In this document: one piece after another, positions 52,189 to 62,762 of the stretch | Position numbering within the stretch: the first letter of the stretch is position 1 | Layout: every line of letters begins with the position of its first letter | DNA from: Candidatus Dechloromonas phosphorivorans | Lineage (GTDB): Bacteria > Pseudomonadota > Gammaproteobacteria > Burkholderiales > Rhodocyclaceae | Assembly (NCBI GenBank): GCA_016709495.1 | Contig: JADJMS010000046.1 | Coordinates: forward strand, 124,001 to 188,000 | DNA: 64,000 nucleotides | Direction of reading: 5' to 3' | Notes under the pieces: generated by a model | What the model was told of the DNA's origin: nothing | Database searches by the model: none | The model's input: the letters and a program-made list of their open reading frames with translations, nothing else | Position numbers and translations under genes: made by a program

Positions 52189-54240
52189 CTAGGATTTAAG
52201 CAACTCTTCGCGCGACCCCAGCCAGCGTTTCAGGTGGCGTTCAGCCTGCTCCGGGTGCTTTATCAACATATCCTCAGCCACCTCGCGCGCCATTTCAACC
52301 AGATCGACATCCATCTCCAGATCGGCGTAGCGCAAGAGAGGCACGCCGCTTTGCCGGCTACCGACGAACTCACCGGGGCCACGCAGCTTTAAATCCTGAC
52401 GAGCGATTTCAAAGCCATCGGTGTTCTCGAAAATGATTTTCAGGCGCAGGCGGGCGGTTTCCGATAGTGGCCCGGCGTAGATCAGCACGCAGCTTGATTC
52501 ATGCGCGCCGCGCCCGACCCGGCCACGCAACTGGTGCAATTGGGAAAGGCCAAAACGCTCGGCGTGTTCGATGACCATCAAGCTGGCGTTGGGTACATCG
52601 ACACCGACTTCAATGACCGTTGTTGCGACCAGCACATCAATCTCGCCAGCGGCAAAAGCGGCCATCACCGACTGCTTTTCGTCCGCCTTCATGCGGCCAT
52701 GGACGAGTCCTACGGTCAACGCCGGTAAATCGATGGAAAGTTGTTCGTAAGTATCCTGCGCCGTTTGCAATTGCAGCGCTTCGGATTCTTCGATCAGCGG
52801 GCAAACCCAATAAACCTGCCTGCCCTCTTCTATGTGCTTGGCGACAAAACCGACGACATCATCGCGCCGGTTATCGGCAACCAGCCGCGTCTTGATCGGT
52901 GTCCGGCCTGGCGGCAATTCGTCGAGTACGGTGACGTCGAGATCAGCGTAGTAACTCATCGCCAGGGTACGCGGGATGGGTGTGGCCGACATCATCAACT
53001 GGTGCGGGTTGTCACCTTTTTTGCGTAGCGCGAGGCGCTGGGCGACACCGAAACGATGTTGTTCATCGACAATCGCGAGGCCGAGTTTGGCAAAATCAAC
53101 GCCATCCTGAATCAATGCGTGGGTGCCAGCGACGGGTTGTGCTTAGGCGGCGGTGGCCGCTAATTGCTCGCGTTTGGCTTTGGATTTCAGACTGCCGGAA
53201 AGCCAGGCGACGCGCACGCCGAGTGGTTCGAGCCAAGCTTTTAGCTTGAGGTGATGCTGTTCGGCGAGGATTTCGGTCGGCGCCATGAACGCCGCCTGCC
53301 AACCGGCCGAGATGGCCTGGCAGGCCGCCAGCGCCGCAACAATGGTTTTGCCGGCACCGACATCGCCCTGCAACAAACGCTGCATCGGGTAAGGTTGGGA
53401 GAGGTCGCCGGCAATTTCGGCCATGGCTCGTAATTGCGCGCCGGTCAGGCCGAAGGGCAGTTGGTCGAGCAGGCGCGCACCGAGATTGTCCTGTGCAATC
53501 AGTACCGGCGCGCCCTGTTCGCGCCGGGCGAGATAGGCGCGGCGCAGGCACATTTGTTGGGCGAGCACTTCGTCAAACTTGACTCGCCGCCAGGCCGGAT
53601 GATTGCGCGCGTGCAGTGCGTCGACTTCCGTGCCGATGGTCGGTGAATGCAGGAAGCGCAGAGTGCGCGCAAGGCCGGGGAGTTTCAGGCGCTGGCGTAA
53701 TTCTTCATCCAGCGTATCCGCCAAATCCCCTTCGGCCAGCGCCGTAGCGATTAGTTTGCGCAGGGTGTTGCTCGTGACGCCGGCGGTGGTCGGATAAACC
53801 GGGGTCAAACCTTCCGGTAGCGGATCGCCTTCATCGACGCCATGAAATCGCGGGTGCATCATTTCAGCGCCGAAAAAGCCGCTGCGTACTTCACCGAAGG
53901 CGCGCACCCGTTTGCCCTCGGCGAGCGCCGCCTGATGACTGGGGTAGAAGCTGAAGAAGCGCAGAGTGATTTCGCCGGAGCGATCCGCCGCTTTGACGAT
54001 CATTTGCCGGCGCGGGCGATACTGGATTTCGCTGGTCTGAACGACCACTTCAACCTGCACCGGCTCGCCCCAAGGGGCGTCGATCACGCGAGTGATCTGC
54101 GTTTCGTCCTCGTAACGAAGCGGCAAATGGATCAGTAAATCGGCCTCGCTGTGGAGGCCGATTTTTGCCAGTTTTTTGCGTAATGCTTCGGACGCACGAA
54201 TGCTTGGAGAAGCGGGCGCCGAAGCGCCAGAGTCGCTCAT
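52189..54240 (-). pseudogene. recG: ATP-dependent DNA helicase RecG, interrupted by an in-frame stop
   Basis: The full span gives 684 codons, the normal length of RecG, all in one frame. The wedge domain (about 30-210) and the helicase motifs GDVGAGKT (I), VDEQHRFGV (II) and the C-terminal RGRVGRG (VI) are conserved. A single TAA at 53143-53145, between LAATAA and AQPVAGTHALIQDG, interrupts it; CAA or GAA would be expected. RecG remodels stalled forks and branched DNA. ATG 54240 overlaps the ridA stop. A nonsense base error is as likely as true loss. Confidence 0.85.
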
Positions 54241-54620
54241 CAACCGATGAACATCACGCCATCAGCTTCCACCAGCGCGCCGCGCGGTAGTTCCTTGACG
54301 CCGACGGCAGCACGCGCCGGGAAGGGCTGGCTGAAGTATTGAGCCATCGTTTCATTCACTTTGGCGAAGTTGCTGAGGTCAGTCAAAAAGACATTGAGCT
54401 TGACGACATCGGCCAGCGAACCGCCGGATGCCTCGGCGACGGCCTTGAGATTATCGAAAACGCGAACGATTTGCGCATCGATACCGTCTACCATCTGCAT
54501 GGAAGCCGGATCGAGACCGATCTGCCCGGATAGATAAACCGTACCGCCCACCTTGACTGCTTGTGAATAGGTGCCAATGGCGGCGGGGGCGTTAGGGGTC
54601 GAGATGATGGTCTTGGCCAT
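54240..54620 (-). CDS. ridA: RidA family enamine/imine deaminase
   Basis: 126 residues. The family signature ARAAVGVKELPRGALVEAD with the substrate-binding Arg is at about 102-120; YSQAVKVGGTVYLSGQIGLDP is at the N-terminus. RidA clears reactive 2-aminoacrylate formed by PLP enzymes. It is directly upstream of recG with overlapping stop and start codons (TGATG). Confidence 0.93.
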   Translation of the reverse strand: MAKTIISTPNAPAAIGTYSQAVKVGGTVYLSGQIGLDPASMQMVDGIDAQIVRVFDNLKAVAEASGGSLADVVKLNVFLTDLSNFAKVNETMAQYFSQPFPARAAVGVKELPRGALVEADGVMFIG

Positions 54621-54671
54621 GAGCGTTTCCTGTCGTGAATTTCAAAACCGCTATTTTAGACCTGACCCCAC

Positions 54672-55004
54672 ATGAACCCACGTATTGCATCTCTGGAAAA
54701 AATGATCGACGGCCCGCGCGATGGTGCCTTGTTGCGCTTCTCGCTGGGTAACGAATATTTGAAAGAAGGGGCGCTCGGTGAGGCAGAAAAATGCTTCAGA
54801 AACGCCGTGGACCGTGACAAACACTATTCCGCTGCCTGGAAAGCTCTCGGAAAAACACTGGTTGATGCCGGACAGCCCGAAGAGGCATTGAAGGCTTACG
54901 AAACCGGCATCAGCGTCGCCGAAGCGCGTGGCGACATTCAGGCGGCGAAGGAAATGACGGTGTTTGCCAAGCGGATACGGAAGGCGCTTCCAACATCCGA
55001 ATAA
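54672..55004 (+). CDS. Small TPR-repeat protein
   Basis: 110 residues with about two tetratricopeptide repeats (LLRFSLGNEYLKEGALGEAEKCFRNAV and SAAWKALGKTLVDAGQPEEALKAYETGI) and a basic C-terminal helix. No signal peptide; probably a cytoplasmic scaffold. No clear ribosome binding site is seen before the ATG at 54672. It is divergent from ridA. Confidence 0.8.
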   Translation: MNPRIASLEKMIDGPRDGALLRFSLGNEYLKEGALGEAEKCFRNAVDRDKHYSAAWKALGKTLVDAGQPEEALKAYETGISVAEARGDIQAAKEMTVFAKRIRKALPTSE

Positions 55005-55101
55005 GGCCTGGCAACACCCCGTTACAAATGCGTACATAACAAGGTAAGACCTTTGCTCGTGGCAAACGTTAATTGCTTATCAACCGATTAACGCTGGATA
55101 T

Positions 55102-55467
55102 ATGAATACCTCAACTGCCCTTGCCCGAACCGCTTTGCTCGTCCTGCTACTTGGCAGCCTGAGCGCCTGTACAGTGGTTCCGACTTACCCGTCGTACAGT
55201 TCGGGTTATGCCGTTCGTCCGGCACCGGTTTATGTTGAAACCTATGGTTCTGGGTATTACGGACAGCCGCGTGGCAATACCTATTATTACGGCAACAGCG
55301 CGCCGCGCCATGGCTACCGACATGAACATTATCGTGAGGAACCACGTCGGGAGTATCGTCAGGAGGCGCCACGTCAGGTAGCGCCCAGCCGAATTCCGTC
55401 CCCGCTTGAAGTCCATCGTGATGTGCGGCGTAGTCTTGGCTTGCCGAGGCTGCCGGGGATGCCCTGA
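55102..55467 (+). CDS. Putative lipoprotein, Tyr/Arg-rich
   Basis: 121 residues. A type II signal peptide with lipobox LGSLSAC (Cys at about residue 24) leads. The mature part is of low complexity: Tyr/Gly/Pro-rich (SSGYAVRPAPVYVETYGSGYYG), then Arg/Glu-rich (REEPRREYRQEAPRQ). No family is recognised beyond general resemblance to small YXWGXW-like or Tyr-rich outer-membrane lipoproteins. It converges on the 4Fe-4S protein gene. Confidence 0.7.
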   Translation: MNTSTALARTALLVLLLGSLSACTVVPTYPSYSSGYAVRPAPVYVETYGSGYYGQPRGNTYYYGNSAPRHGYRHEHYREEPRREYRQEAPRQVAPSRIPSPLEVHRDVRRSLGLPRLPGMP

Positions 55468-55469
55468 TT

Positions 55470-56163
55470 TTACCATCGCCAGATTTTGCCGGATGTAGCG
55501 CAGCGAAATCGAATAGGTGTGGTGTAGTTGCTCAGCGCTGTATCGGTGCTCGCTACCCACCGGGCAACTGACTCGGGCGAGGCAGGTGAAATGGCATTTG
55601 GCATCCGGCAACTTGCGATAGGCCAGGCATTTATTGAGCGAAAACTCTGCATCATCCAAAGCGCCAGCCGGGCAGTTGATAACACAATCTTTGCTCGGGC
55701 AACAATTACACGGTCTGACACGGTCAACTGCCAAAGTTGGCTGAAAATTTGTATCGGCCAGCACTACGGCACGATAGGCAAACCAGCTCCCCCATTCGTT
55801 ATCGATGCCAACCATGAAAGGCGATGGCTGATGCCAGCCGGCAAGTTTGCCTAGCGCTTGCAAACCGATGGGCGGATCACCGGGATAAAGAATTTGGTAG
55901 CGCTTGCCGGGTAAAAAATTGGCAAACCAGTGCTGAATGGTGTCTATAGTGAAGTCGTCAATCGGGTCGCTGCTGGATAGACCAGCAGCCTGAACCCTCT
56001 CCCACAACAGCCTGCCACCGTGGCCGATAAGAATGAGCTGGCCGCTTTCGGCTTTCAGTTGGTTGCTGATTTCTGCCGGTAAGTCGGCTACGTCAAATAT
56101 AGCCTGTCGATTCAATCCGCTTTGATTTAACAGGCTATCTCGCTGCGCTACCAGTCTGCGCAC
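55470..56163 (-). pseudogene. Ferredoxin-like 4Fe-4S protein, 3' frameshift
   Basis: About 230 residues. The likely start is GTG 56163 (MRRLVAQRDSLLNQSGLNRQ), inside the end of dacB. After an N-terminal domain (DLPAEISNQL.. LILIGHGGRLLWE.. GWHQPSPFMVGIDNEWGSW), cysteines in CNCCPSKDCVINCP and later KCLAYRKLPDAKCHFTCLARVSCP suit iron-sulfur clusters of the QueG-like ferredoxin type. Near 55485 an extra A in AAAA sends the frame on through 55147; with three A it ends RQIWRW at the TAA at 55470. The function is unknown. Its coding sequence contains a copy of the dispersed repeat at 55715. Confidence 0.65.
55715..55750 (+). repeat. Dispersed repeat, short form, inside a coding region
   Basis: CTGACACGGTCAACTGCCAA followed by AGTTGGCTGAAAATTTG. 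It aligns with 48736 (CTGTTACGGTCGACTGCCAA... CTGAAAAATTT) over about 36 bases with few differences. It lies antisense within the 4Fe-4S protein gene, encoding the stretch NFQPTLAVDRVR just before the first cysteines. Confidence 0.5.
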
Positions 56164-57509
56164 GCGGATGGTTGATGAAAAAAGTAATGGCGTAGCGCCA
56201 GCCCTGCGCATCCAGCGCATAGCCGGCAGCCGTTTTGACGCCATCGAGCGTGCCGGTTTTGATGTGAGCGCGACCGGCGGCATCGGCATCCTTGAGGCGC
56301 TTTTTCATCGTCCCGTCAATGCCGACTATCGGCATGCTGGAAATGAATTCCGGCATCACCGGGTTTTTCCAGGCGTCGAGCAACAGGCGGTTGAGGCTGT
56401 CCGCACTGATCCGTTCCGTGCGCGAGAGGCCGGACCCATTGTCGAGCACAAGTTCGTTGAAACGCAGGCCGCGCAGATTAAGCCATTCGCTGATGCGCTG
56501 TTTTGAGCGTTCGGCGGTTGCGGGGGCGCTATCGTTGCCGATGGTCAAAAATACCTGACGCGCCATCACGTTGTTGCTGAATTTGTTGATGTCGCGCACG
56601 GCATCGGCCAGCGGCGGTGATTCGTGCTGGGCGACCAATTTGCTGCCGGGCGCGACATTGCCGCCGCGCACCTGTCCTCCGATGCTGCCGCCCAACTCTT
56701 TCCACAAGGCGCGAATCAGGCCACTGGTGTGGGCTTCTGCGGGCAAGGGTGACAGGTTGAGCGGTTTTTCACCGCACAAAGCGCTGTAAGTGCCGGTGAA
56801 TTCCAGTCGGTTGCCGTTATTTTTCGGGTATCAGGCGAACGCTGATCAGGTCTTTCCAGTTGCTGCTGCAGCCACCTTCGCCGGCACGCAACTGGTTATC
56901 GACGCGCAGACCTTCGCTCGGCGTTTCCATCAGCACGCGTGGCTTGCCGTTGTCTGGCTGCAGTGTGAAACGGAGGGCGCGAAAATTGATCAGCAGGCCA
57001 TCCGGGCCGACGTTATAGGGGCGCATCGGCTTGTCGTCAAAGGCGCCAGGGTCGATGCTTGGTACGTTGAAGACGGTGCGGTCGAGCACCACATCGCCGG
57101 CTATGTGCTGAATGCCGCGCACGCGTAACTGGCGCAGCAGGCCGGACAGGTGTTCAATGGCAAAGCGCGGGTCGCCGCTACCCTTGAGGTATAAATTTCC
57201 GTCCAAACGGCCGTCGACCGTAACGCTTTCTACCCAGGCCGTGGTTTTCCAGGTCCAGGCCGGGCCGAGCAGGTCGAGTGCAGCGTAGGTGGTAAGCAAC
57301 TTCATCACCGAAGCCGGGTTCATCGATTGGGCGGCGTTATGCGCGACCAGCGGTTGGGCTGCATCAACCGGCTGTACAACAACGGCTACATTGGCGGCTG
57401 GAATCTGTGCTGCTTTGAGCGCCTTCAGTACATTGGGCGGCAGGCCGTCGGCGAGTGCGGAGAGGCTGATGCTGGCGAGTGCCAACAGAGAAAGAAAAGG
57501 CTTGCGCAT
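56135..57509 (-). pseudogene. dacB: D-alanyl-D-alanine carboxypeptidase/endopeptidase (PBP4), frameshifted
   Basis: About 457 residues if repaired, from ATG 57509 (signal peptide MRKPFLSLLALASISLSALA). The active-site motifs are SxxK in NPASVMK, SxN in KFSNNVMARQ and KTG in HIKTGTLDGV. The frame breaks at about 56820 after SVRLIPE; one A fewer in the GAAAAAT run gives PENNGNRLEFTGTYSALCGE and joins both halves. The C-terminus ends early (AQTGSAAR) compared with relatives, so the 3' end may also be altered. PBP4 trims and cleaves peptidoglycan cross-links in the periplasm. Confidence 0.85.
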
Positions 57510-57513
57510 GACG

Positions 57514-57540
57514 AAAAAATGAGGAGCTCGAAAGCTCCCC
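57514..57540 (-). terminator. Terminator of the chemoreceptor gene
   Basis: On the minus strand GGAGCT, loop TTCG, AGCTCC, then CTCATTTTTT. It lies 18 bp after the chemoreceptor stop and just before dacB. Confidence 0.75.
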
Positions 57541-57557
57541 ATTCTACGTGCGTGGTC

Positions 57558-59642
57558 TTACTTCTGGTACAGCTCGAATCCGGCGATCAGGCCGTCAAGC
57601 TGGTGGGCGGTAACGAGCAAGTCTTCGGCCGCCTGTTTGGCCGATTGTGCGGAGACGTTGTTACGTTCAATCAGATCGGTAATGCGCTGCATGTTGGTGG
57701 CCACTTCCTCGCTGGCAATGCCTTGCTGGCGTGCTGCTTCGGAAATCTGCTCGGACATTTGCGAAACCTGCCTCGACGAATGGGTGATGCCCTCCAGCCC
57801 GGCAACGCTTTCGCGCAGTTTGCCGATGCCAGTATCGACTTCATGCGCCGCAATATCCATGCTGTGCACGGCCTGCGCGGTGACTGCCTGAATTTCATTC
57901 ACCGTGTTGTTGATATCGGCGGTCGACGTCGTTGTCCGTTCGGCCAGCTTGCGTACTTCGTCAGCAACGACCGCAAAGCCGCGACCCTGTTCACCGGCGC
58001 GCGCCGCTTCAATCGCGGCATTGAGCGCCAGCAGATTGGTCTGGCTGGCAATATCGGCAATGACGCGGGTGATGTCGCCAATTTTGGCAATGGATTGATT
58101 GAGCTGATCGATCGTTGAATTCGAGGCTTGCACCGCATCGACAACCCGGGTGGTCGCATCCATACTCTGGCTGATATTGGTGTTGCTGGTGTTCACCTGA
58201 GCCAGCGATTCGCGAGCGGCGGATGCCGTATCGTGGGCATTGGCTGCCACTTCCTGCACCGACTGACTGAATTCCTCGGTCGCAGCGGCAACGCCTTCAA
58301 CATTCGATTGTTGCTCGAAGGATTGTTCAACGACCAGCGACATCTGGCTTTCCAGTTCGCTACTGCGCGCGTCGATGGCACGCGAAGCCATGCTGATCTG
58401 GTCCAGCATGACTTTCAAGGTGCCTTGCATGGTGGCCAGATGGCAGAGCAAAAGCCCCGTTTCATCGCGAGCGCCGATGTCGATTTCATCGGTCAGCTTG
58501 CCTTCGGATATGTGCTCGAAGTGCGTAATGGCGCGACGAATTGGATTGACGATGGCGGCAACCAGCATTCCGCCACCAACCAATGCGAGCAACACAGCAA
58601 AAATCAGGCTGCCGATGGTGATGTTGCGAATAGAGGCATAGCGGGCTTCTGCCTCTTGATAACTGCGTTGCGCATCGCTGGCCAATTCCTGAATCAAAGC
58701 TTCACCCGCCAGACGCATTTCGTTGTAAAGCGGATTGATTTTGGTCAGCAAGAGCGTATTGGTTTCAAGGAATTTACCTTCCTTGAGCAGTCCGCGTGCC
58801 AGATTGACGCCTTCCTTGGAGAAGCGCTCGCGGGCATCGCCAAAGCGGGCCAGCAATTCTTTTTGCTTGTCAGTTAGTGACTGCTTCTTCAGCTCATCAA
58901 GGAGCTTATTGATTTCCTCGCGGTTCTTCAGTGTGGCTTCAACATGCATCTCGAGCGGATGATCATGCAGCTTTGAATTCGGATTGTTGGCGTCGTGCTG
59001 CAGACCCAGCATGATCTGCGAACGGTTGTCGGCGAGCAAGACCGTCATCCGGTTAACAATGTTCGACGACAAAAGATTTTCGCGATACATCTTGCTCATT
59101 TGCTCGTCTGTCTGACTCAGCCCATTCAGACTGATGAAACCGATGGTTGCCATGACGGCGATCAGAATGGCCAGCGCGCCCCACAGCCGACTGCGCACAG
59201 AAATACTGCGTTTGGCGGTTGCCGGCAAACTGCCGCTCAGGCCGGCCGCCTTGTAAGCGCTATCCGCTGCGGCACGCTTCTGCGCCTGTGCCGGGGTACG
59301 GACTGACTGATAGCCGACAATTTGACCGTTTTTCCTGATCGGTACGACAAAGGCTTCAACCCAGTAGAAATCGCCGTTTTTGCAGCGGTTTTTGACAAGG
59401 CCGCGCCACGGCATGCCTGATTGCACGGTTGCCCACAAATCCTTGAAGGCGGCCATCGGCATATCGGGATGGCGCACCATGTTGTGGTTTTTGCCGATCA
59501 ACTCATCGCGGGTAAAGCCGCTGATTTTGACAAAGGCGTCATTGGCATAAGTGATGATGCCTTTGAGATCAGTTCGCGAAACAAGGTATTCGTTCGCAGG
59601 GAATGTGACTTCACGCTGCGTGACTGGCTGATTGTTCTTCAT
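57558..59642 (-). CDS. PAS-containing methyl-accepting chemotaxis protein (Aer-like)
   Basis: 694 residues. An N-terminal cytoplasmic PAS domain (about 10-125, GFTRDELIGKNHNMVRHPDMP, typical of Aer-type redox/oxygen receptors) precedes helix 1 (about 155-175), a four-helix-bundle-like periplasmic segment, helix 2 (about 340-362), HAMP and the signalling domain with the conserved tip QTNLLALNAAIEAARAGEQG. It probably senses redox or oxygen and signals to CheA. It is monocistronic with its own terminator. The periplasmic domain suggests a second input that E. coli Aer lacks. Confidence 0.92.
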   Translation of the reverse strand: MKNNQPVTQREVTFPANEYLVSRTDLKGIITYANDAFVKISGFTRDELIGKNHNMVRHPDMPMAAFKDLWATVQSGMPWRGLVKNRCKNGDFYWVEAFVVPIRKNGQIVGYQSVRTPAQAQKRAAADSAYKAAGLSGSLPATAKRSISVRSRLWGALAILIAVMATIGFISLNGLSQTDEQMSKMYRENLLSSNIVNRMTVLLADNRSQIMLGLQHDANNPNSKLHDHPLEMHVEATLKNREEINKLLDELKKQSLTDKQKELLARFGDARERFSKEGVNLARGLLKEGKFLETNTLLLTKINPLYNEMRLAGEALIQELASDAQRSYQEAEARYASIRNITIGSLIFAVLLALVGGGMLVAAIVNPIRRAITHFEHISEGKLTDEIDIGARDETGLLLCHLATMQGTLKVMLDQISMASRAIDARSSELESQMSLVVEQSFEQQSNVEGVAAATEEFSQSVQEVAANAHDTASAARESLAQVNTSNTNISQSMDATTRVVDAVQASNSTIDQLNQSIAKIGDITRVIADIASQTNLLALNAAIEAARAGEQGRGFAVVADEVRKLAERTTTSTADINNTVNEIQAVTAQAVHSMDIAAHEVDTGIGKLRESVAGLEGITHSSRQVSQMSEQISEAARQQGIASEEVATNMQRITDLIERNNVSAQSAKQAAEDLLVTAHQLDGLIAGFELYQK

Positions 59643-59666
59643 GGCTCCCCGCCAATTATTCGTTGT

Positions 59667-59705
59667 CTGTTACGGTCAACTGCCAAAATCGGGCAAAAAA
59701 ATGTA
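59667..59705 (+). repeat. Dispersed repeat, short form
   Basis: CTGTTACGGTCAACTGCCAA followed by AATCGGGCAAAAAAATG, 24 bp upstream of the chemoreceptor start (orientation opposite to that gene). The first 16 bases are identical to the copy at 11770 and, with one change, to 48736. Confidence 0.6.
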
Positions 59706-59774
59706 TGTCTATCGACGAATACTGATTGAGTATTCTAAACAAATTCTCCTGCTATGGCTAAAGCGATAGTTGGT

Positions 59775-61511
59775 TCAGGAATTGGCGCGTAGGTAGTCGA
59801 TTATTTCGCTGGCTGGCAGGGGTTTGCTGTAAAGGTAGCCTTGCAGGACATCACAACCCAGTTTGGTTAGAAAGTCCCGCTGCGCTTGGGTTTCAACCCC
59901 TTCGGCAACGAGTTCCAGGCCGAGATTGTGGCCAAGGGCAATGGTTGCCGAGCAGATGGCTGCGTCGCTGAGATCGGACTCAATATCCTTGACGAAGGAT
60001 TGGTCAAGTTTGAGGCGCTGAATCGGCAGATGTTTGAGGTAGGCCAGTGAGGAATAGCCGGTGCCAAAATCGTCAATGGCCAGCGCAATACCCATGTCGG
60101 AAAGCTGATTGAGAATGCTCAAGGTGATTTCCGGATTCTGCATGGCCGTACTTTCGGTGATCTCAAGTTCGAGATCATTTGGCGAAAGATCGTAGCAGGC
60201 CAGCGCACCGCGAACCATCAGCGGCAGGTTTTCGTGGCGCAACTGTTGTGCCGAAATGTTGACGGCAACGCGCACGGCGGGCAATCCCAAATCCTTGAAC
60301 ATTCGCACATGGCGGCAACTTTCCCAGAATACCCAGTCGCCAGCGGCTGGATCAGGCCTGTGTCTTCTGCCAGCGGTATGAAACGCGCCGGTGGCACGTT
60401 GCCCAAAGTCGGGTGGTGCCAGCGGGCCAGGGCCTCAAGGCCAACAATGCGCCCGCTGTCGACCTGCATTTGCGGCTGAAAATGCAGGCTGAACTGGCAG
60501 GCGTACGGGCTGATATTGGAAACTGCCAGGCGTAATGCATTTTCCATCTGCAAGCGCTCACTTGCCGCTTCGTTCATTCTTGCAGCGTAAAACTGGTAGT
60601 TGTTGCGACCGGCATTTTTGGCGTGGTACATCGCCACATCGGCATTGCGTAGCAGGGTGTTGCTGTCGCGTCCATCGCTCGGAAAAATGCTGATGCCGAT
60701 ACTTGGCGTTGCATAAAGTTGATGTTCGCCAACCTCATGGCTATCGGCCAGAAAACGTTGTACCTTGCCGGCGACACTGGCGGCTGTCAGTGCGCTTTCT
60801 ATATCCGGCAAGACCACCACGAACTCATCACCCCCCCAGGCGGGCAACGATGTCACTGGCCCGCACGCATTCGCGCAGGCGCACGGCAACGCTTTTCAAT
60901 AGCTCATCGCCAACTTGGTGACCAAGCGTGTCATTGACCGTCTTGAAACGGTCCAGATCGATCAGCATCACGGCAACTTGGCGGTTGTCGCGCTCGCAGG
61001 AGCGAATGGTCAGCTCCAGTTGTGAATCGAATGCAAGGCGATTCGGCAGGTGGGTCAGCGGGTCGTGGTAGGCCAGATGGAGAAGGCGATCGGCTGCTTC
61101 TTTCCGCTCACTGATGTCGGTAAAACTGGCAACATAGTGCTCAACCTCGCCTGAGGTATTGCGCAAGGCAGAAATGATCAGCCATTTTGGGAAAATGCTG
61201 CCATCCTTGCGCCGGTCCCAGATTTCACCTTCCCAATGGTCGTCGCGCTTCAGCGCTTCCCACATGGCGGGGTACAACTCGGGCGGGATGCGGCCGGAGG
61301 CTAGTATCTTTGGATTTTGCCCCAGAACTTCGTCGCGACTGTAGCCGGTCAGTTCTGTGAACGCAGCGTTAACCGCTGTGATGCGATTAGCGCTATCACA
61401 AATCAACACCGCTTCTTTGCTCTGCTCGAAAACCCGCAATAAAACCGAATAGTCGAGGCCGCCGGCCTCGCTTTCGGTTTGCTTGCTGAATCGAGCAGGC
61501 GTTTGGGTCAT
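59775..61511 (-). pseudogene. PAS-GGDEF-EAL protein, two compensating frameshifts
   Basis: 578 residues if repaired; the span is a multiple of three because one insertion and one loss cancel. PAS (about 25-150) then GGDEF with DPLTHLPNR and an RxxD inhibitory site (RASD) before GGDEF; the first break falls in a run of seven G inside the GGDEF codons (six expected). The EAL domain has GLEALARW, ESTAMQN, DDFGTGYSS and AEGVET; the second break, near 60345, is one G short in CTGGCGAC (PLGDWVFWE expected). All catalytic residues are kept, so the intact protein could make and break c-di-GMP. It is 3' of ychF on the same strand. Confidence 0.85.
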
Positions 61512-62603
<1,092 letters not shown>

Positions 62604-62762
62604 AAAAACCTTTACTTATCAATCTGTTGGCGCTGCTACATGCGACAAGAAGTCGGCCTTGCTCTTTGAGCAAGTGCAGTGACAGTCCATGGTGTGAGTT
62701 GTGACAAAGCGGAACAAAACCGGAGTTTTTAAACAGATTTTGTACTGGTTTTGTCTCAGAAA

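Noticed and set aside
62604..62750. tRNA gene as integration site between ychF and the integrase
   Set aside because: No cloverleaf, anticodon stem or CCA end could be found on either strand.
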